Source of the DNA: an uncultured Porphyromonadaceae bacterium
GTDB lineage: Bacteria; Bacteroidota; Bacteroidia; Bacteroidales; Muribaculaceae
DNA: 43,192 bases
Assembly (NCBI GenBank): GCA_947176605.1
Contig: CAMWRH010000020.1
Span: 1-43,192, forward strand
Direction of reading: 5' to 3'
Each line of letters begins with the position of its first letter. Within the stretch, counting starts at the first letter, position 1. Shown here in pieces: positions 1-8,340 of the stretch. A program made the position numbers and the translations under genes. Below the pieces are notes generated by a model. The model was not told where the DNA came from. It worked only from the letters and a program-made list of their open reading frames with translations, and made no database searches.

Positions 1-5
1 AGCGG

Positions 6-1529
6 TCAACCCAGATGCGACGGGCGGAGCAGGTCGTTGACGGTCTTGACGGGGTTGAATGTCTCGGCGGGAACTTCGACGAATATCGTGTTCCAGTCCG
101 ACATCGCGCCGTTCCAGAGGCCGGGCAGCTCGAGCGCCTTGATTGTTACACCCTCGCGGCTCTTCTCCGAGATGAAGCCGGTGGCCGGGTCAACGTAGTC
201 GGGGAGGTTGAATTTCTTCCCTTCGTAATCTTTCGTGGCCACTACAAGGTCTACGGGGTTGAAATGAGTCGATTCGCGAAGCATATGCATCGCGTCCTTG
301 TCGTCGGGATCTATCTGCGACGACTCAAGAATCTGCGGACTCACCGTGCCATCGGCATTGTAGCATAGGAACGGACCGCCGCCGGGTTCTCCCTCGTTCT
401 TCACCATGCCGCAGACGCGCAGCGGACGGTTGAATTTCGAGAAAAGATATTCGGCCTCCTCTTCGGGCGACATCGTGTCGGCCTTGTCGTGGGTCACGCA
501 GAGCACCGTCCGCAGAAACCCGAGCATCTCTTCGCGCTCCTCCTCCGACGGGAGACCCTTGCGCAACTGACGGCAATACCCGTCAATCTTCATCTTCGTG
601 GCCACCAGAATGCCGCCGAGCACCTTCTTCGACTCTATCGTAGAGTGGCGCAGCGAGTCGGGCACCACGTTGTCGATGTTCTTGATGAAGATCACGTCGG
701 CATCAAGGTCGTTGAGGTTCTCGATAAGCGCTCCGTGTCCGCCGGGGCGGAAGAAAAGGCTGCCGTTCTCGCGGTAGGGTTCGCCATCGGGGGTGGCGGC
801 CACGGTGTCGGTCGAGGGTTTCTGGATGCTCAGCGTCACGTTGAGCCGGATGTTGTAGCGGTGTTCCATAAAGGCCTTCACCTCTTCGAGCTTCGCCTCG
901 ATAAGGGGAAGATGGTCAGGACTGACGGTGAAATGCAGATTGACGCGGTCATGACGGTCGGCGGCATACTGCGCCCCTTCGGCGATATGCTCCTCAAGCG
1001 GGGTGCGCGACGTGCCGGGCACGCGGTGGAACATCAGCAGCGCCTTAGGCAACTGACCGTAACCCATCCCCGGGACGTTGAGCAGATGGTCGACGATCTC
1101 GCGGTATTTCCCCTCGCGCATCATCGAGTCGATGCTGCGCCCGTAGAGGGTAAGCATCTCACGGTTGAGGCGGTGATAGAAGGCGAAATCCTCGATGCCG
1201 TCGAAGAAATCGCGCATGAAACCCTTTTCGGGCTTCTTGGCTCCCGAATTAAGGAAGGCGTAAAGGTCTTTGAACATGCGGGAGGCCGCCCCCGAAGCCG
1301 GGGTCATCTTCATTACGGTGGCTCCCGAGTGGAGGTATTTCTCCCATATGTCGATACTCTGGCGCTCCAGTTCGGGGCTGGGGCTGGTTATGCCGTGGCC
1401 GATGGTGGCCGGAGCTTCGATTTTCAGAAACGGATACCCCTTGGCGAGGTCTCGGAGCTGACGCTCCAGTGTGGCTACGGAGATCCCTTTCTCTTCCAGT
1501 TGCTGGATGTCGGTGTGAGTGAGGTTCAT
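6..1529 (-). CDS. DUF4301 family protein, possible nucleotidyltransferase-like fold
   Basis: A 507-residue soluble protein that I place in the Bacteroidota family DUF4301, whose function is not established. There is no signal peptide or membrane segment. The ATG at 1529 begins a protein that fits the family N-terminus (MNLTHTDIQQLEEKGIS). Two stretches resemble UDP-sugar pyrophosphorylases: an early TPASGAASRMF segment like the glycine-rich G-x-x-x-R nucleotide loop, and a later RPGGHGAL followed about 20 residues on by KNIDNVV, like the P-x-G-x-G-L and D-N motifs of UAP/UDPGP enzymes. A GT-A-like nucleotidyltransferase role is therefore an inference from motif likeness only. The gene appears monocistronic; the next minus-strand gene upstream is a lipoprotein 167 bp away. 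Confidence 0.85.
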   Translation of the reverse strand: MNLTHTDIQQLEEKGISVATLERQLRDLAKGYPFLKIEAPATIGHGITSPSPELERQSIDIWEKYLHSGATVMKMTPASGAASRMFKDLYAFLNSGAKKPEKGFMRDFFDGIEDFAFYHRLNREMLTLYGRSIDSMMREGKYREIVDHLLNVPGMGYGQLPKALLMFHRVPGTSRTPLEEHIAEGAQYAADRHDRVNLHFTVSPDHLPLIEAKLEEVKAFMEHRYNIRLNVTLSIQKPSTDTVAATPDGEPYRENGSLFFRPGGHGALIENLNDLDADVIFIKNIDNVVPDSLRHSTIESKKVLGGILVATKMKIDGYCRQLRKGLPSEEEREEMLGFLRTVLCVTHDKADTMSPEEEAEYLFSKFNRPLRVCGMVKNEGEPGGGPFLCYNADGTVSPQILESSQIDPDDKDAMHMLRESTHFNPVDLVVATKDYEGKKFNLPDYVDPATGFISEKSREGVTIKALELPGLWNGAMSDWNTIFVEVPAETFNPVKTVNDLLRPSHLG

Positions 1530-1584
1530 AGTATAAAATATATGTTGAGTTTACGTATTGTCGGTAGGTTTGCGATAGGGTCGG

Positions 1585-1640
1585 CTTTCCGGATGATAAG
1601 TATGGGTTCAAATTTTATTTGCCAGTCACCATCCGGAAAG
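1585..1640. repeat. Inverted repeat upstream of the DUF4301 gene
   Basis: Perfect 11-bp arms, CTTTCCGGATG at 1585-1595 and its complement at 1630-1640, enclose 34 bp that contain a smaller CAAAT/ATTTG hairpin. The element lies between the lipoprotein stop and the DUF4301 start. No T-run follows on either strand, so it is not a typical intrinsic terminator; an mRNA end structure or an operator is possible. Confidence 0.6.
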
Positions 1641-1696
1641 GGTTTTGAGGAGAGAGGGGCATTCTGTAAGGGGGATGCCGCCAGGTGAAAGCCTGT

Positions 1697-2428
1697 CTAC
1701 TTCCCGGTGGCTTCGCGCTGTTCGCGGAGTTTTACTTCCAGGATTTCGATCTTGCGGCTGTCGGTAAGCTGGCTCTTTTCGAGGCGGTGGGCCTCGATAT
1801 TGGCCGAGCAGAGATCCCACGTGTCGGCCACCCAGGTCTTTTGGTCGGCCGAAAGGGTGATTTTGCCTGCCACGCTCCCGTTCTGCAGATATTCAAGAGT
1901 CACGGGCTCTGCTCGGTGGTCGGCTATAAGGCGGCATACGGAATCCGCCTCGGCGCCGGTGAAGGCCACCGTCGTCAGCCCCCCTGCCGTATAGTTGAGG
2001 GCCTGGTCGGCGGGCCCCGTGGCGCTCGTGGCGCTTTGCGAGCCGCTTACGGCACGCACGGCATTGAACCGCGCCCCGCGCAGGGCGGCTATCAGCTCGG
2101 CCTGCTCGTTGCGCATCATGCGGGCGGCCACGCCGGTGCCCGACAGGGGATAGGCTCCCTTGAATCGGGAGAGGATGTAATATGGCTCCACTTCACGCGG
2201 GTTGGCCACCTGTGTGAACGAGGCCAGACTCTCGGCTATCGTGCCGCGCAGCTCTTCGAGCCGCAGCGAGTCGGCGGCGCGCCGCCCGTTGAGCGCGGTG
2301 ATGGAGTCTGACAGGGAGGCGAGCCATTCCTGCCGCTGCTGGGCGGCCTTCTCGCCGGTGTATTTCTTGCATCCTGCCGCTCCTGCAAGGAGCAGGAGCA
2401 ACAGCGGTGCGGCTGTGGTGATTCTCAT
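1697..2428 (-). CDS. Putative lipoprotein with coiled-coil-like ends
   Basis: A 243-residue protein of unrecognised family. The start at 2428 was chosen because it gives a lipoprotein signal: MRITT, a run of leucines, then AGAAGC with Cys20 as the acylation site; the open frame continues upstream only through non-protein-like sequence that overlaps the relA gene. After the cysteine comes a charged, helix-rich segment (repeated E, R, Q, L residues) and a similar one at the C-terminus, both likely coiled coils. The middle, including YYILSRFKGAYPLSG, shows no motif I know. It is expected to sit on the inner face of the outer membrane or face the periplasm. A TAATTTTG box at 2470-2477 gives it its own promoter, so it need not be co-transcribed with relA. 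Confidence 0.7.
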   Translation of the reverse strand: MRITTAAPLLLLLLAGAAGCKKYTGEKAAQQRQEWLASLSDSITALNGRRAADSLRLEELRGTIAESLASFTQVANPREVEPYYILSRFKGAYPLSGTGVAARMMRNEQAELIAALRGARFNAVRAVSGSQSATSATGPADQALNYTAGGLTTVAFTGAEADSVCRLIADHRAEPVTLEYLQNGSVAGKITLSADQKTWVADTWDLCSANIEAHRLEKSQLTDSRKIEILEVKLREQREATGK

Positions 2429-2448
2429 TGGCAGTGGGGTGTATGGAG

Positions 2449-2477
2449 CCGGCAATTGCCGGTGCCGTACAAAATTA
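2449..2477 (-). promoter_or_regulatory. Promoter -7 box and 14-bp palindrome upstream of the lipoprotein gene
   Basis: On the minus strand TAATTTTG (complement of 2470-2477) matches the Bacteroidota -7 consensus TAnnTTTG. No clear -33 TTG stands at the usual spacing. Directly downstream, at the expected transcription start, is the perfect palindrome CCGGCAATTGCCGG (2449-2462), a possible operator or 5' hairpin. Confidence 0.5.
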
Positions 2478-2517
2478 ACAAAAAATCCGGAATTTCCGTC
2501 GGTTGCCCGGCAGTTTT

Positions 2518-4728
2518 TTAGATACGGCTTACCTCCTTCACACCCTTTACGGTGCGTATCTTCTTCATCACGGTGTTGAGCTGCGACTGGTCGGTCACTC
2601 CCACGGTCAGCACTCCCTGGAAGATGCCGTCGTGCGAGTCGATGGCCACATTGCGCAGATTGACGTTCATCTCTTTCGAGATGATGGAGGTGATGTTGGC
2701 CAGGATACCCAGATCGTCGACGCCGATTATGCGTATCGAGGCCATCAGCGTGTCGCCGGTCTTGCCGCTCCATTCCACCTCTACGACGCGGTAGGGGTAG
2801 CGCTCGCGGATGTTGGAGGCGTTGGGGCAGTCGTTGCGGTGTATCTTTACGGTACCTTCGGAGGAGATGAAGCCGAACACGTCGTCGCCGTAGATCGGAT
2901 TGCAGCAGCGGGCAAACTTATAACTGAGTCCGTTGATCGATTTGCCGCCTATCACGAGTACATCCTTCTTGGCCTCCTTCGTCTCTTCGGCGGGGCGGAG
3001 CTGGAACTCTCCGGCCGATATGCGGGTCTCTTCGTCGCTGCCGCTTACGGTGTCGACATATTGCTGCAGGAAGCGCGACACGTCGAGCTTCTCGGTGGCC
3101 ATGTCGGAATAGAACTCGTTGACAAACTTATACCCGGCCTTTTTGATCAGCTTCATCAGCACGGCCTCATCGATGTCGATCTTGCGGTTTTTGGCGCGGC
3201 GCTCCAGTAGCTCCTTGCCGAGGTCGGCCAGTTTCTGGGCCTCTTCGTTGAGGGCCTGTTTGATCTTGTTGCGGGCTTTCTGGCTCACCACGATGTTGAG
3301 CCAGTCGAGTTTCGGGGTCTGGGTCGAGGAGGTGAGTATCTCTACGGTGTCGCCGTTGGCGATGCGGTAGTTGATGCGGCGGTGGGCGCCGTTGACCACA
3401 GCCCCCGTGCAGTGCGCCCCGACGTTGGAGTGGATGCGGAAGGCGAAGTCGAGCACGGTGGCCTCGGCGGGGAGTTTGAAGAGGTCGCCTTTCGGGGTGA
3501 AGGCATATACCTCTTTCTCGTAATTGTCCATCTTCAGATGGCGCATCATCTCCATCGGGCCGGCATCGGCTGTCTCGAGGATGTCGCGAATATTGTTCAT
3601 CCACTGGTCGGTGGAGTCGGATTTCACACCCTTGTAGCGCCAGTGGGCCGCCAGACCCTTCTCGGCCACCAGATCCATGCGGCGTGTGCGGAACTGCACC
3701 TCCACCCATTTCGACTGCGGCCCCATCACCGTGGCGTGCAGGCTTTCGTAGCCGTTGCTTTTCGGTATGGAGATCCAGTCGCGCATACGGGCCGGGTTGG
3801 GGGTGTACATGTCGGTCAGTATCGAATAGGCCATCCAGCAGTCGGATTTCTCTTTCTCGGGAGGGGTGTCGATTATGACGCGTATGGCGAAGAGGTCGTA
3901 GATGCCGGATACGTCGACTTTCTGCTTCCTCATCTTCCCCCATATGGAGGAGATGGATTTGGTGCGCCCTTTGATTTCGAATTTCAGCCCGGCCTCTTCG
4001 AGTTTCTTTTTCACGGGGTCGATGAACCCCTTGATGTAGGCGTCGCGTGAGCGTTTCGTCTCGTTGAGCTTATGTGCTATCTGGGTGTAGATTTCGCGGT
4101 TGGAGTATTTGAGGGAGAGGTCTTCGAGTTCGCTCTTGAGTTTGTAGAGCCCCAGGCGGTGGGCCAGCTGGGCGTAGAGGCAGTTGGCCTCGAAGGCCAC
4201 GTCGCGCACCCACTGCGTGTCGGGGTGCAGGTTGATGGCGCGCATCAGGGTGAGGTTTTTCACTATCATGATGATGATCACCCGGATGTCGTCGGCCAGT
4301 GAGAGCATGAGGCCGCGGAAGTTGTCCTGGTTGACGGCATTGTTCTTGTTGGAGAATTTCTGCACGGCGCTCAGCCCCACGAGCAGCGAGGCCACATCCT
4401 CCCCCCATTCGCGGCGCAGGGTGGAGATGTCGGTGATCTCATCCTCAAGCAGGGGGTAGAGTACGATGGCGAGGATGATGTTGTGGTCGGGGTCGATGGA
4501 GTCGGCAAAGAGATGGGCGGCGCGCAGGGCCATGATCGCTTTGGGGAGGCCGTGGGAGTCGTGGGTGGCGTCATGCCGCGCCATGGCCGTGCGGCAGAGG
4601 GCGTGGATGCGGCGGTGCTCGTCGGCCGATACCGAATCGCGCATCTTCTCGGCCAGGGTGGCGGCGAGATGCAGGAATTCACGGCGTTCGGCGGGTGAGA
4701 GAGTATCTTTAGTATCAAGACTTTCCAT
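2518..4728 (-). CDS. relA: RelA/SpoT-family (p)ppGpp synthetase with degenerate hydrolase domain
   Basis: A 736-residue stringent-response enzyme that transfers pyrophosphate from ATP to GDP/GTP. Domains in order: degenerate HD hydrolase (about 30-210), synthetase (about 250-370, with RMRDWISIPKSNGYESLH at 314-331), TGS (about 405-466), a conserved-cysteine zinc-finger-type region (FARCCNP) and a C-terminal ACT domain (about 660-736). The hydrolase HD pair is replaced by Tyr91-Pro92 (YPLLED), and the usual DRLHNM is KNLTLM at 157-162, so ppGpp hydrolysis is probably lost, as in monofunctional RelA. The synthetase nonetheless carries an R-x-R-D motif nearer to the bifunctional Rel type (RxKD) than to E. 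coli RelA (ExDD). Start 4728 precedes the conserved N-terminus; a textbook promoter lies 93-124 bp upstream of it. Confidence 0.95.
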   Translation of the reverse strand: MESLDTKDTLSPAERREFLHLAATLAEKMRDSVSADEHRRIHALCRTAMARHDATHDSHGLPKAIMALRAAHLFADSIDPDHNIILAIVLYPLLEDEITDISTLRREWGEDVASLLVGLSAVQKFSNKNNAVNQDNFRGLMLSLADDIRVIIIMIVKNLTLMRAINLHPDTQWVRDVAFEANCLYAQLAHRLGLYKLKSELEDLSLKYSNREIYTQIAHKLNETKRSRDAYIKGFIDPVKKKLEEAGLKFEIKGRTKSISSIWGKMRKQKVDVSGIYDLFAIRVIIDTPPEKEKSDCWMAYSILTDMYTPNPARMRDWISIPKSNGYESLHATVMGPQSKWVEVQFRTRRMDLVAEKGLAAHWRYKGVKSDSTDQWMNNIRDILETADAGPMEMMRHLKMDNYEKEVYAFTPKGDLFKLPAEATVLDFAFRIHSNVGAHCTGAVVNGAHRRINYRIANGDTVEILTSSTQTPKLDWLNIVVSQKARNKIKQALNEEAQKLADLGKELLERRAKNRKIDIDEAVLMKLIKKAGYKFVNEFYSDMATEKLDVSRFLQQYVDTVSGSDEETRISAGEFQLRPAEETKEAKKDVLVIGGKSINGLSYKFARCCNPIYGDDVFGFISSEGTVKIHRNDCPNASNIRERYPYRVVEVEWSGKTGDTLMASIRIIGVDDLGILANITSIISKEMNVNLRNVAIDSHDGIFQGVLTVGVTDQSQLNTVMKKIRTVKGVKEVSRI

Positions 4729-4820
4729 GCTGTAGAGATAGTGAAAGGGATGCCTCGGGCATCCGGGTGAATGGTGTGCCGGCAGGGTGGGACGCACCCA
4801 GCTTTGACATAATGTTAATA

Positions 4821-4852
4821 CAAATTTATGATAAAAAGAGTTTGTATGCAAA
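4821..4852 (-). promoter_or_regulatory. Bacteroidota-type promoter of relA
   Basis: Minus strand: TTTG (complement of 4849-4852), 20 bp spacer, TAAATTTG (complement of 4821-4828). This matches TTTG-N19/20-TAnnTTTG exactly. The start of transcription is expected near 4814, giving a leader of about 85 nt. Confidence 0.75.
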
Positions 4853-4913
4853 CATTTTCTTCTTTATTTTTTAGAAAATCCGCGATGGTGAACGCTCATG
4901 ACGCAAAATTTGT

Positions 4914-4921
4914 TAAATTTG
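4914..4921 (+). promoter_or_regulatory. -7 box for the NSS transporter gene
   Basis: TAAATTTG matches the -7 consensus TAnnTTTG; no good -33 TTG is visible 20 bp upstream. It is divergent from the relA promoter inside the 331-bp gap 4729-5059. Transcription from about 4928 would give a leader of about 130 nt. Confidence 0.5.
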
Positions 4922-4949
4922 CAAGGTGTATCGGCGTTTCCGGCTTCCG

Positions 4950-5056
4950 CAGGCACACGCATCCATATTCGCGCACCGGTGCCTGCGCACCCAAGTCCCG
5001 GCGCACCGCCACATACACATCATCCATACTCACACATACACATTACATCAGAATAC
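4950..5056 (+). other. CA-rich leader of the NSS transporter gene
   Basis: The interval between the predicted transcript start and the ATG is dominated by short CA/CAT motifs (CACACGC, ACATACACATCATCC, ACTCACACATACACA) with few G residues after 5007. It would be a largely unstructured mRNA leader. No small open frame or known riboswitch was recognised. Confidence 0.45.
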
Positions 5057-5059
5057 CAT

Positions 5060-6472
5060 ATGGGAAAGAATACGACTACATCCTCCTCCTCCGCGTCTCC
5101 GGCGGGGGGCTCGGGAGGCGCATTGTTCAAGACGAAGGCCGGAGTAATCGCGGCCACTCTCGGTTCGGCCGTGGGGCTGGGGAGTATCTGGAGGTTCCCG
5201 GCCGAGGCCCAGGCCAACGGTGGCGGGGCGTTCCTGCTGCTGTATCTGGCCTGTGTGCTGGTGCTCGGCATACCGGTGATGCTGGCCGAGACGAGTCTCG
5301 GCCGCGCAGGGAGGGCCGATGCCGTAGGATCGTACATGAAACTGGCACCGGGCAAACACTGGTGGATTGCCGGGGCGCTCGGCGTGCTGGCCTCGTATCT
5401 GATCATCAGTTTCTATATGGTGGTGGCCGGATGGACGCTGCAGTATCTATGGGATTCGATAAGCGGTGCGCTCTACGACGGGGCGGTCTCTGAGTCGGCG
5501 CTGGCGCTGGAGAGCACGTTTCATCACCGCATGGAGCGGTATATAGGTTCCGACATGGCTCCGCTGATTTCCACTTTCGTGATGATAGCGCTCAATGCCG
5601 GGGTGCTGATGATGGGGGTGCAGAAAGGTATCGAGCGGGCATCCAACATCATGATGCCGCTGCTCTTCGTGCTGCTTCTTATATTCAGCATCTATGCCCT
5701 TACGCTCCCCGGGGCGGGGGAGGGACTGGAGTTTTTCTTCCGTCCGGATTTCTCGAAAATCACGTGGAGTGTGGCGGCCAACGCGCTGGGGCAGACTTTC
5801 TTCTCGCTCAGTCTCGGCATCGGCATACTCATCACGTATGCCTCGTATTACCCTTCGTCGACCAATCTTGTATCCACATCGGTCACCGTGTCGGTGCTCA
5901 CCACGTTTGTGGCCGTGATGATGGGTGTGATCATTTTCCCGACGGTGTTCAGCTTCAACCTCGACCTGTCGCAGCTGCGCGGCACGACGCTGGTGTTTGT
6001 GACCCTGCCGGAGGTATTCTCGCAGATGCCCGGCGGAAGATGGTGGTCGGTACTGTTTTTCCTGCTGCTGCTTGTGGCGGCGCTTACGAGCACGATCTCG
6101 CTGTCGGAGGTGTCGATCCTGTTTGTGCAGAAGCGTTTCCGCCGGTCGAGAGTGGCGGCTACGCTGATCATGATGTGTCCGCTGTTTCTGTTCAGTGCGT
6201 TGTGCTCGCTGTCGTTCGGTTCGCTGGCCGACCTTAAACTGTTCGGGCTTACGATATTCAACTTCCTCGATACCTTCACCACCAACTGGCTTCTCCCCGT
6301 ATGCGCCTTCTGCACGGTGATCTTCATGGGATGGTTTGCGCCGCGCGGCACGTTGCGCGACCAGGTCACCGACCGTGGCACCGTAGCCACGCGCCTCTAC
6401 CCGGCCATCTGCTTCATCGTGCGCTGGGTGGCCCCGGTGCTCATCCTGGTGATCCTGATCACCTCGATCTGA
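5060..6472 (+). CDS. Neurotransmitter:sodium symporter (NSS/LeuT) family transporter
   Basis: A 470-residue inner-membrane transporter of the LeuT fold, expected to couple Na+ entry to uptake of an amino acid or related amine. The signature of TM1 is plain: GSAVGLGSIWRFP at 35-47, where the unwound helix binds Na+ and substrate, followed by NGGGAF (53-58) and the LGIPVMLAETSLGR segment of TM2. About 11-12 hydrophobic segments follow, within the family range. The start at 5060 was preferred to an upstream in-frame ATG at 4898, because the extra 54 residues would be encoded by the CA-rich leader and have no family counterpart. Substrate cannot be read from sequence. The gene stands alone and ends in a strong terminator. 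Confidence 0.93.
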   Translation: MGKNTTTSSSSASPAGGSGGALFKTKAGVIAATLGSAVGLGSIWRFPAEAQANGGGAFLLLYLACVLVLGIPVMLAETSLGRAGRADAVGSYMKLAPGKHWWIAGALGVLASYLIISFYMVVAGWTLQYLWDSISGALYDGAVSESALALESTFHHRMERYIGSDMAPLISTFVMIALNAGVLMMGVQKGIERASNIMMPLLFVLLLIFSIYALTLPGAGEGLEFFFRPDFSKITWSVAANALGQTFFSLSLGIGILITYASYYPSSTNLVSTSVTVSVLTTFVAVMMGVIIFPTVFSFNLDLSQLRGTTLVFVTLPEVFSQMPGGRWWSVLFFLLLLVAALTSTISLSEVSILFVQKRFRRSRVAATLIMMCPLFLFSALCSLSFGSLADLKLFGLTIFNFLDTFTTNWLLPVCAFCTVIFMGWFAPRGTLRDQVTDRGTVATRLYPAICFIVRWVAPVLILVILITSI

Positions 6473-6508
6473 ACCGCCCGGCATGTCGCATCCCGAAAGG
6501 ATAATGAG

Positions 6509-6559
6509 GCGGGCTGATTTCCCTTATAAAGAATAAGGAAAATCAGCCCGCTGTTTTTT
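6509..6559 (+). terminator. Rho-independent terminator of the NSS transporter gene
   Basis: Arms of 19 bp (6509-6527 and 6533-6551) pair with a single mismatch around a 5-nt loop, followed by TGTTTTTT. It lies between the convergent transporter and AAA-ATPase-like genes; no matching T-run exists for the minus strand. Confidence 0.9.
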
Positions 6560-6574
6560 CGCAACAGTGCTGTC

Positions 6575-8140
6575 TTATCGCGCCGTGTCAATCACCCACG
6601 AATCAATTCGGCGCTGCGCCGAAGAGTAGTTTATGCCGATGGTGATGATTCCTCGTCTGCCCGTGCTCCATGGGAGATCATACCGTTTCTCTTTAATCTG
6701 GGCAATCGCCGATTCGGCGCTGCTGTCGAATTTCAGTTCCATTATATAGATGAAATCCGCAGTGCGTATCAGGATATCAATCCTGCCGTCGGATGTGCGG
6801 TATTCCACATCCGTGTCAAGCCCAAGCAGTGTGAAGAGTATCAGCATCGCATTCTGCACGTTACGCTCTTCTTCCATCTTCATCTCGTAGGATATGCCTG
6901 CAAAAAGGGATTGAAGCCTGCGCATGAACGATTCGGAGGCGCCATGATTCAGGTCGTCAATGAAATCGTTGATTACGGAGCTGACCGTCTTTTGGCGCAG
7001 ATTGGCGTAGTAGGGAAGGATAAAGCTGTAGAACCCTTCGGTCACTTCTTTGTTGGGAAGTCCGACACGATAGATATTGCGCCGCTCATTGTATTCTTTG
7101 ATTGTAAGGTAACCTGTCTGATAGAAGAGGGCGATTGGCCTGATGTTGTCGATGTCAAGTCCTGACAGGTCGGATGAGTCGCAGATGGCGTTTACGAGAT
7201 AATCGAGGTCGATCCCCGTCTGTTGCAATACCTTGAGCAGCAGGGTGGGAGTGCCCGACTCAATCCAGTAATTGCGGTATTTGCGTTTTGCAAACGTATT
7301 CAGAAGTGAAAAGGGATTGTAGATGTCAAGGCAGTTGTCGGAGAAATGATAACCGTCGTAATAGCTCTTCAGGCGAGCGCGCTCGGCATCGACGGTGTCG
7401 CCTGATGCGGCGGCAAGTTCTGCCAGACCTTGATGGAAATCACTGCAGAGCTCCTCATCCGTTATGCCGCATATGCCGGCAAAATCATCTTCAAGCGAGA
7501 GGTCGCGGATATTGTTGAGGTCGGAAAATACACTCAGCTTGCCAAACCGGCTGACACCTGTAAGAAACACCAGACGGATGTAATCTGCCGAACTTTTGAA
7601 GTTGGAGTAGAGTGCGCCAAGGAGGCTGCGCATCCGTTCGTAGCGTTTCGGATTGCCGATGTTGTTGATAAGGGGTTTGTCGTATTCATCCACAAGTATC
7701 ACCACGCTTTGTCCCGTCAGCTGCGCCGCTGTGCGTATCACTTCGGCAAACCGGAGCGAATACGTGGAGGCCGGATCCATAATCCCATAGAGCTTTTCCT
7801 GATTGCGCAGAAACTCATCCAGAAAATTGTCGAGGTCGGCATCATTGTCATACCGCAGCAGGTTAAGGTCAAGATGCATCACCGGGCAGGGGCGCCACTC
7901 CCAATCGGCAGAGTCGATGTAAAGCCCTTTGAAAAGATGGCGCTTCCCTTCGAAAAATGCCTTTAGGGTGGTCAGAAACAGACTTTTGCCGAATCTGCGC
8001 GGCCGGCCGAGAAAATAGTACTGCGATTGCTGCACTATCTTTTCCACATACCGCGTCTTGTCGACATAGAGATATCCGGCAGCACGCAACTGTTCGAACG
8101 ACTGCTGACCAATCGGATATTTGACCCTCTGTTGTTCCAT
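6575..8140 (-). CDS. AAA-ATPase-like protein with C-terminal PD-(D/E)XK nuclease domain
   Basis: A 521-residue member of the AAA-ATPase-like (PF09820) plus PDDEXK_9 (PF08011) family, present in many copies in gut Bacteroidota and of unknown role. The N-terminus has the family opening (YPIGQQSFEQLR, then YVDKTRYVEKI) and a Walker A-like loop GRPRRFGKS at 45-53; a Walker B-like VVILVDEYDKP lies near 170. The C-terminal part holds GRIDILIRT followed by YIMELKFD, the D...ExK core of the nuclease fold. No signal peptide or membrane segment. It reads convergently to the symporter, and its upstream region carries three hairpin-forming repeats. Involvement in defence or mobile DNA is speculation; no partner gene is adjacent. 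Confidence 0.92.
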   Translation of the reverse strand: MEQQRVKYPIGQQSFEQLRAAGYLYVDKTRYVEKIVQQSQYYFLGRPRRFGKSLFLTTLKAFFEGKRHLFKGLYIDSADWEWRPCPVMHLDLNLLRYDNDADLDNFLDEFLRNQEKLYGIMDPASTYSLRFAEVIRTAAQLTGQSVVILVDEYDKPLINNIGNPKRYERMRSLLGALYSNFKSSADYIRLVFLTGVSRFGKLSVFSDLNNIRDLSLEDDFAGICGITDEELCSDFHQGLAELAAASGDTVDAERARLKSYYDGYHFSDNCLDIYNPFSLLNTFAKRKYRNYWIESGTPTLLLKVLQQTGIDLDYLVNAICDSSDLSGLDIDNIRPIALFYQTGYLTIKEYNERRNIYRVGLPNKEVTEGFYSFILPYYANLRQKTVSSVINDFIDDLNHGASESFMRRLQSLFAGISYEMKMEEERNVQNAMLILFTLLGLDTDVEYRTSDGRIDILIRTADFIYIMELKFDSSAESAIAQIKEKRYDLPWSTGRRGIITIGINYSSAQRRIDSWVIDTAR

Positions 8141-8224
8141 ACTGTCAATCGGTTTATGTAAGTGTCCGGATTTAATTATACAGGCCCATAGCTTTGTAGA
8201 AAAGATTTCCTGTCACTCACTGTC

Positions 8225-8321
8225 GTTTAAATTTAAACATTTGTTTATGTGCACGCCATGCGTGCAAACATTCACTTATGCACACCATGCGTGCAAATAC
8301 TTGCTTATGCGCCATGCGTGG
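8225..8321. repeat. 14-bp palindrome and three hairpin-forming direct repeats
   Basis: GTTTAAATTTAAAC (8225-8238) is a perfect palindrome. It is followed by three spaced copies of TTATG-(N)-CACGCCATGCGTGC-AAA at 8245-8270, 8276-8298 and 8305-8321. The first contains a perfect GCACGC-CAT-GCGTGC hairpin; the second has one mismatch, and the third is shortened. They lie 85-180 bp upstream of the AAA-ATPase-like gene, probably in its leader. This could be a protein-binding array or an mRNA structure. Confidence 0.7.
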
Positions 8322-8332
8322 TGATTATTCTG

Positions 8333-8340
8333 CAAATATA
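8333..8340 (-). promoter_or_regulatory. Possible -7 box of the AAA-ATPase-like gene
   Basis: The minus strand reads TATATTTG, matching TAnnTTTG; the -33 region is poor. If used, the transcript starts near 8326 and carries the three hairpin repeats in a leader of about 185 nt. Confidence 0.35.

Noticed and set aside
489..1688. A 399-codon plus-strand frame opposite the DUF4301 gene
   Set aside because: It overlaps the DUF4301 gene almost fully and reads as His/Val/Gly-rich reverse-complement sequence without a known fold.
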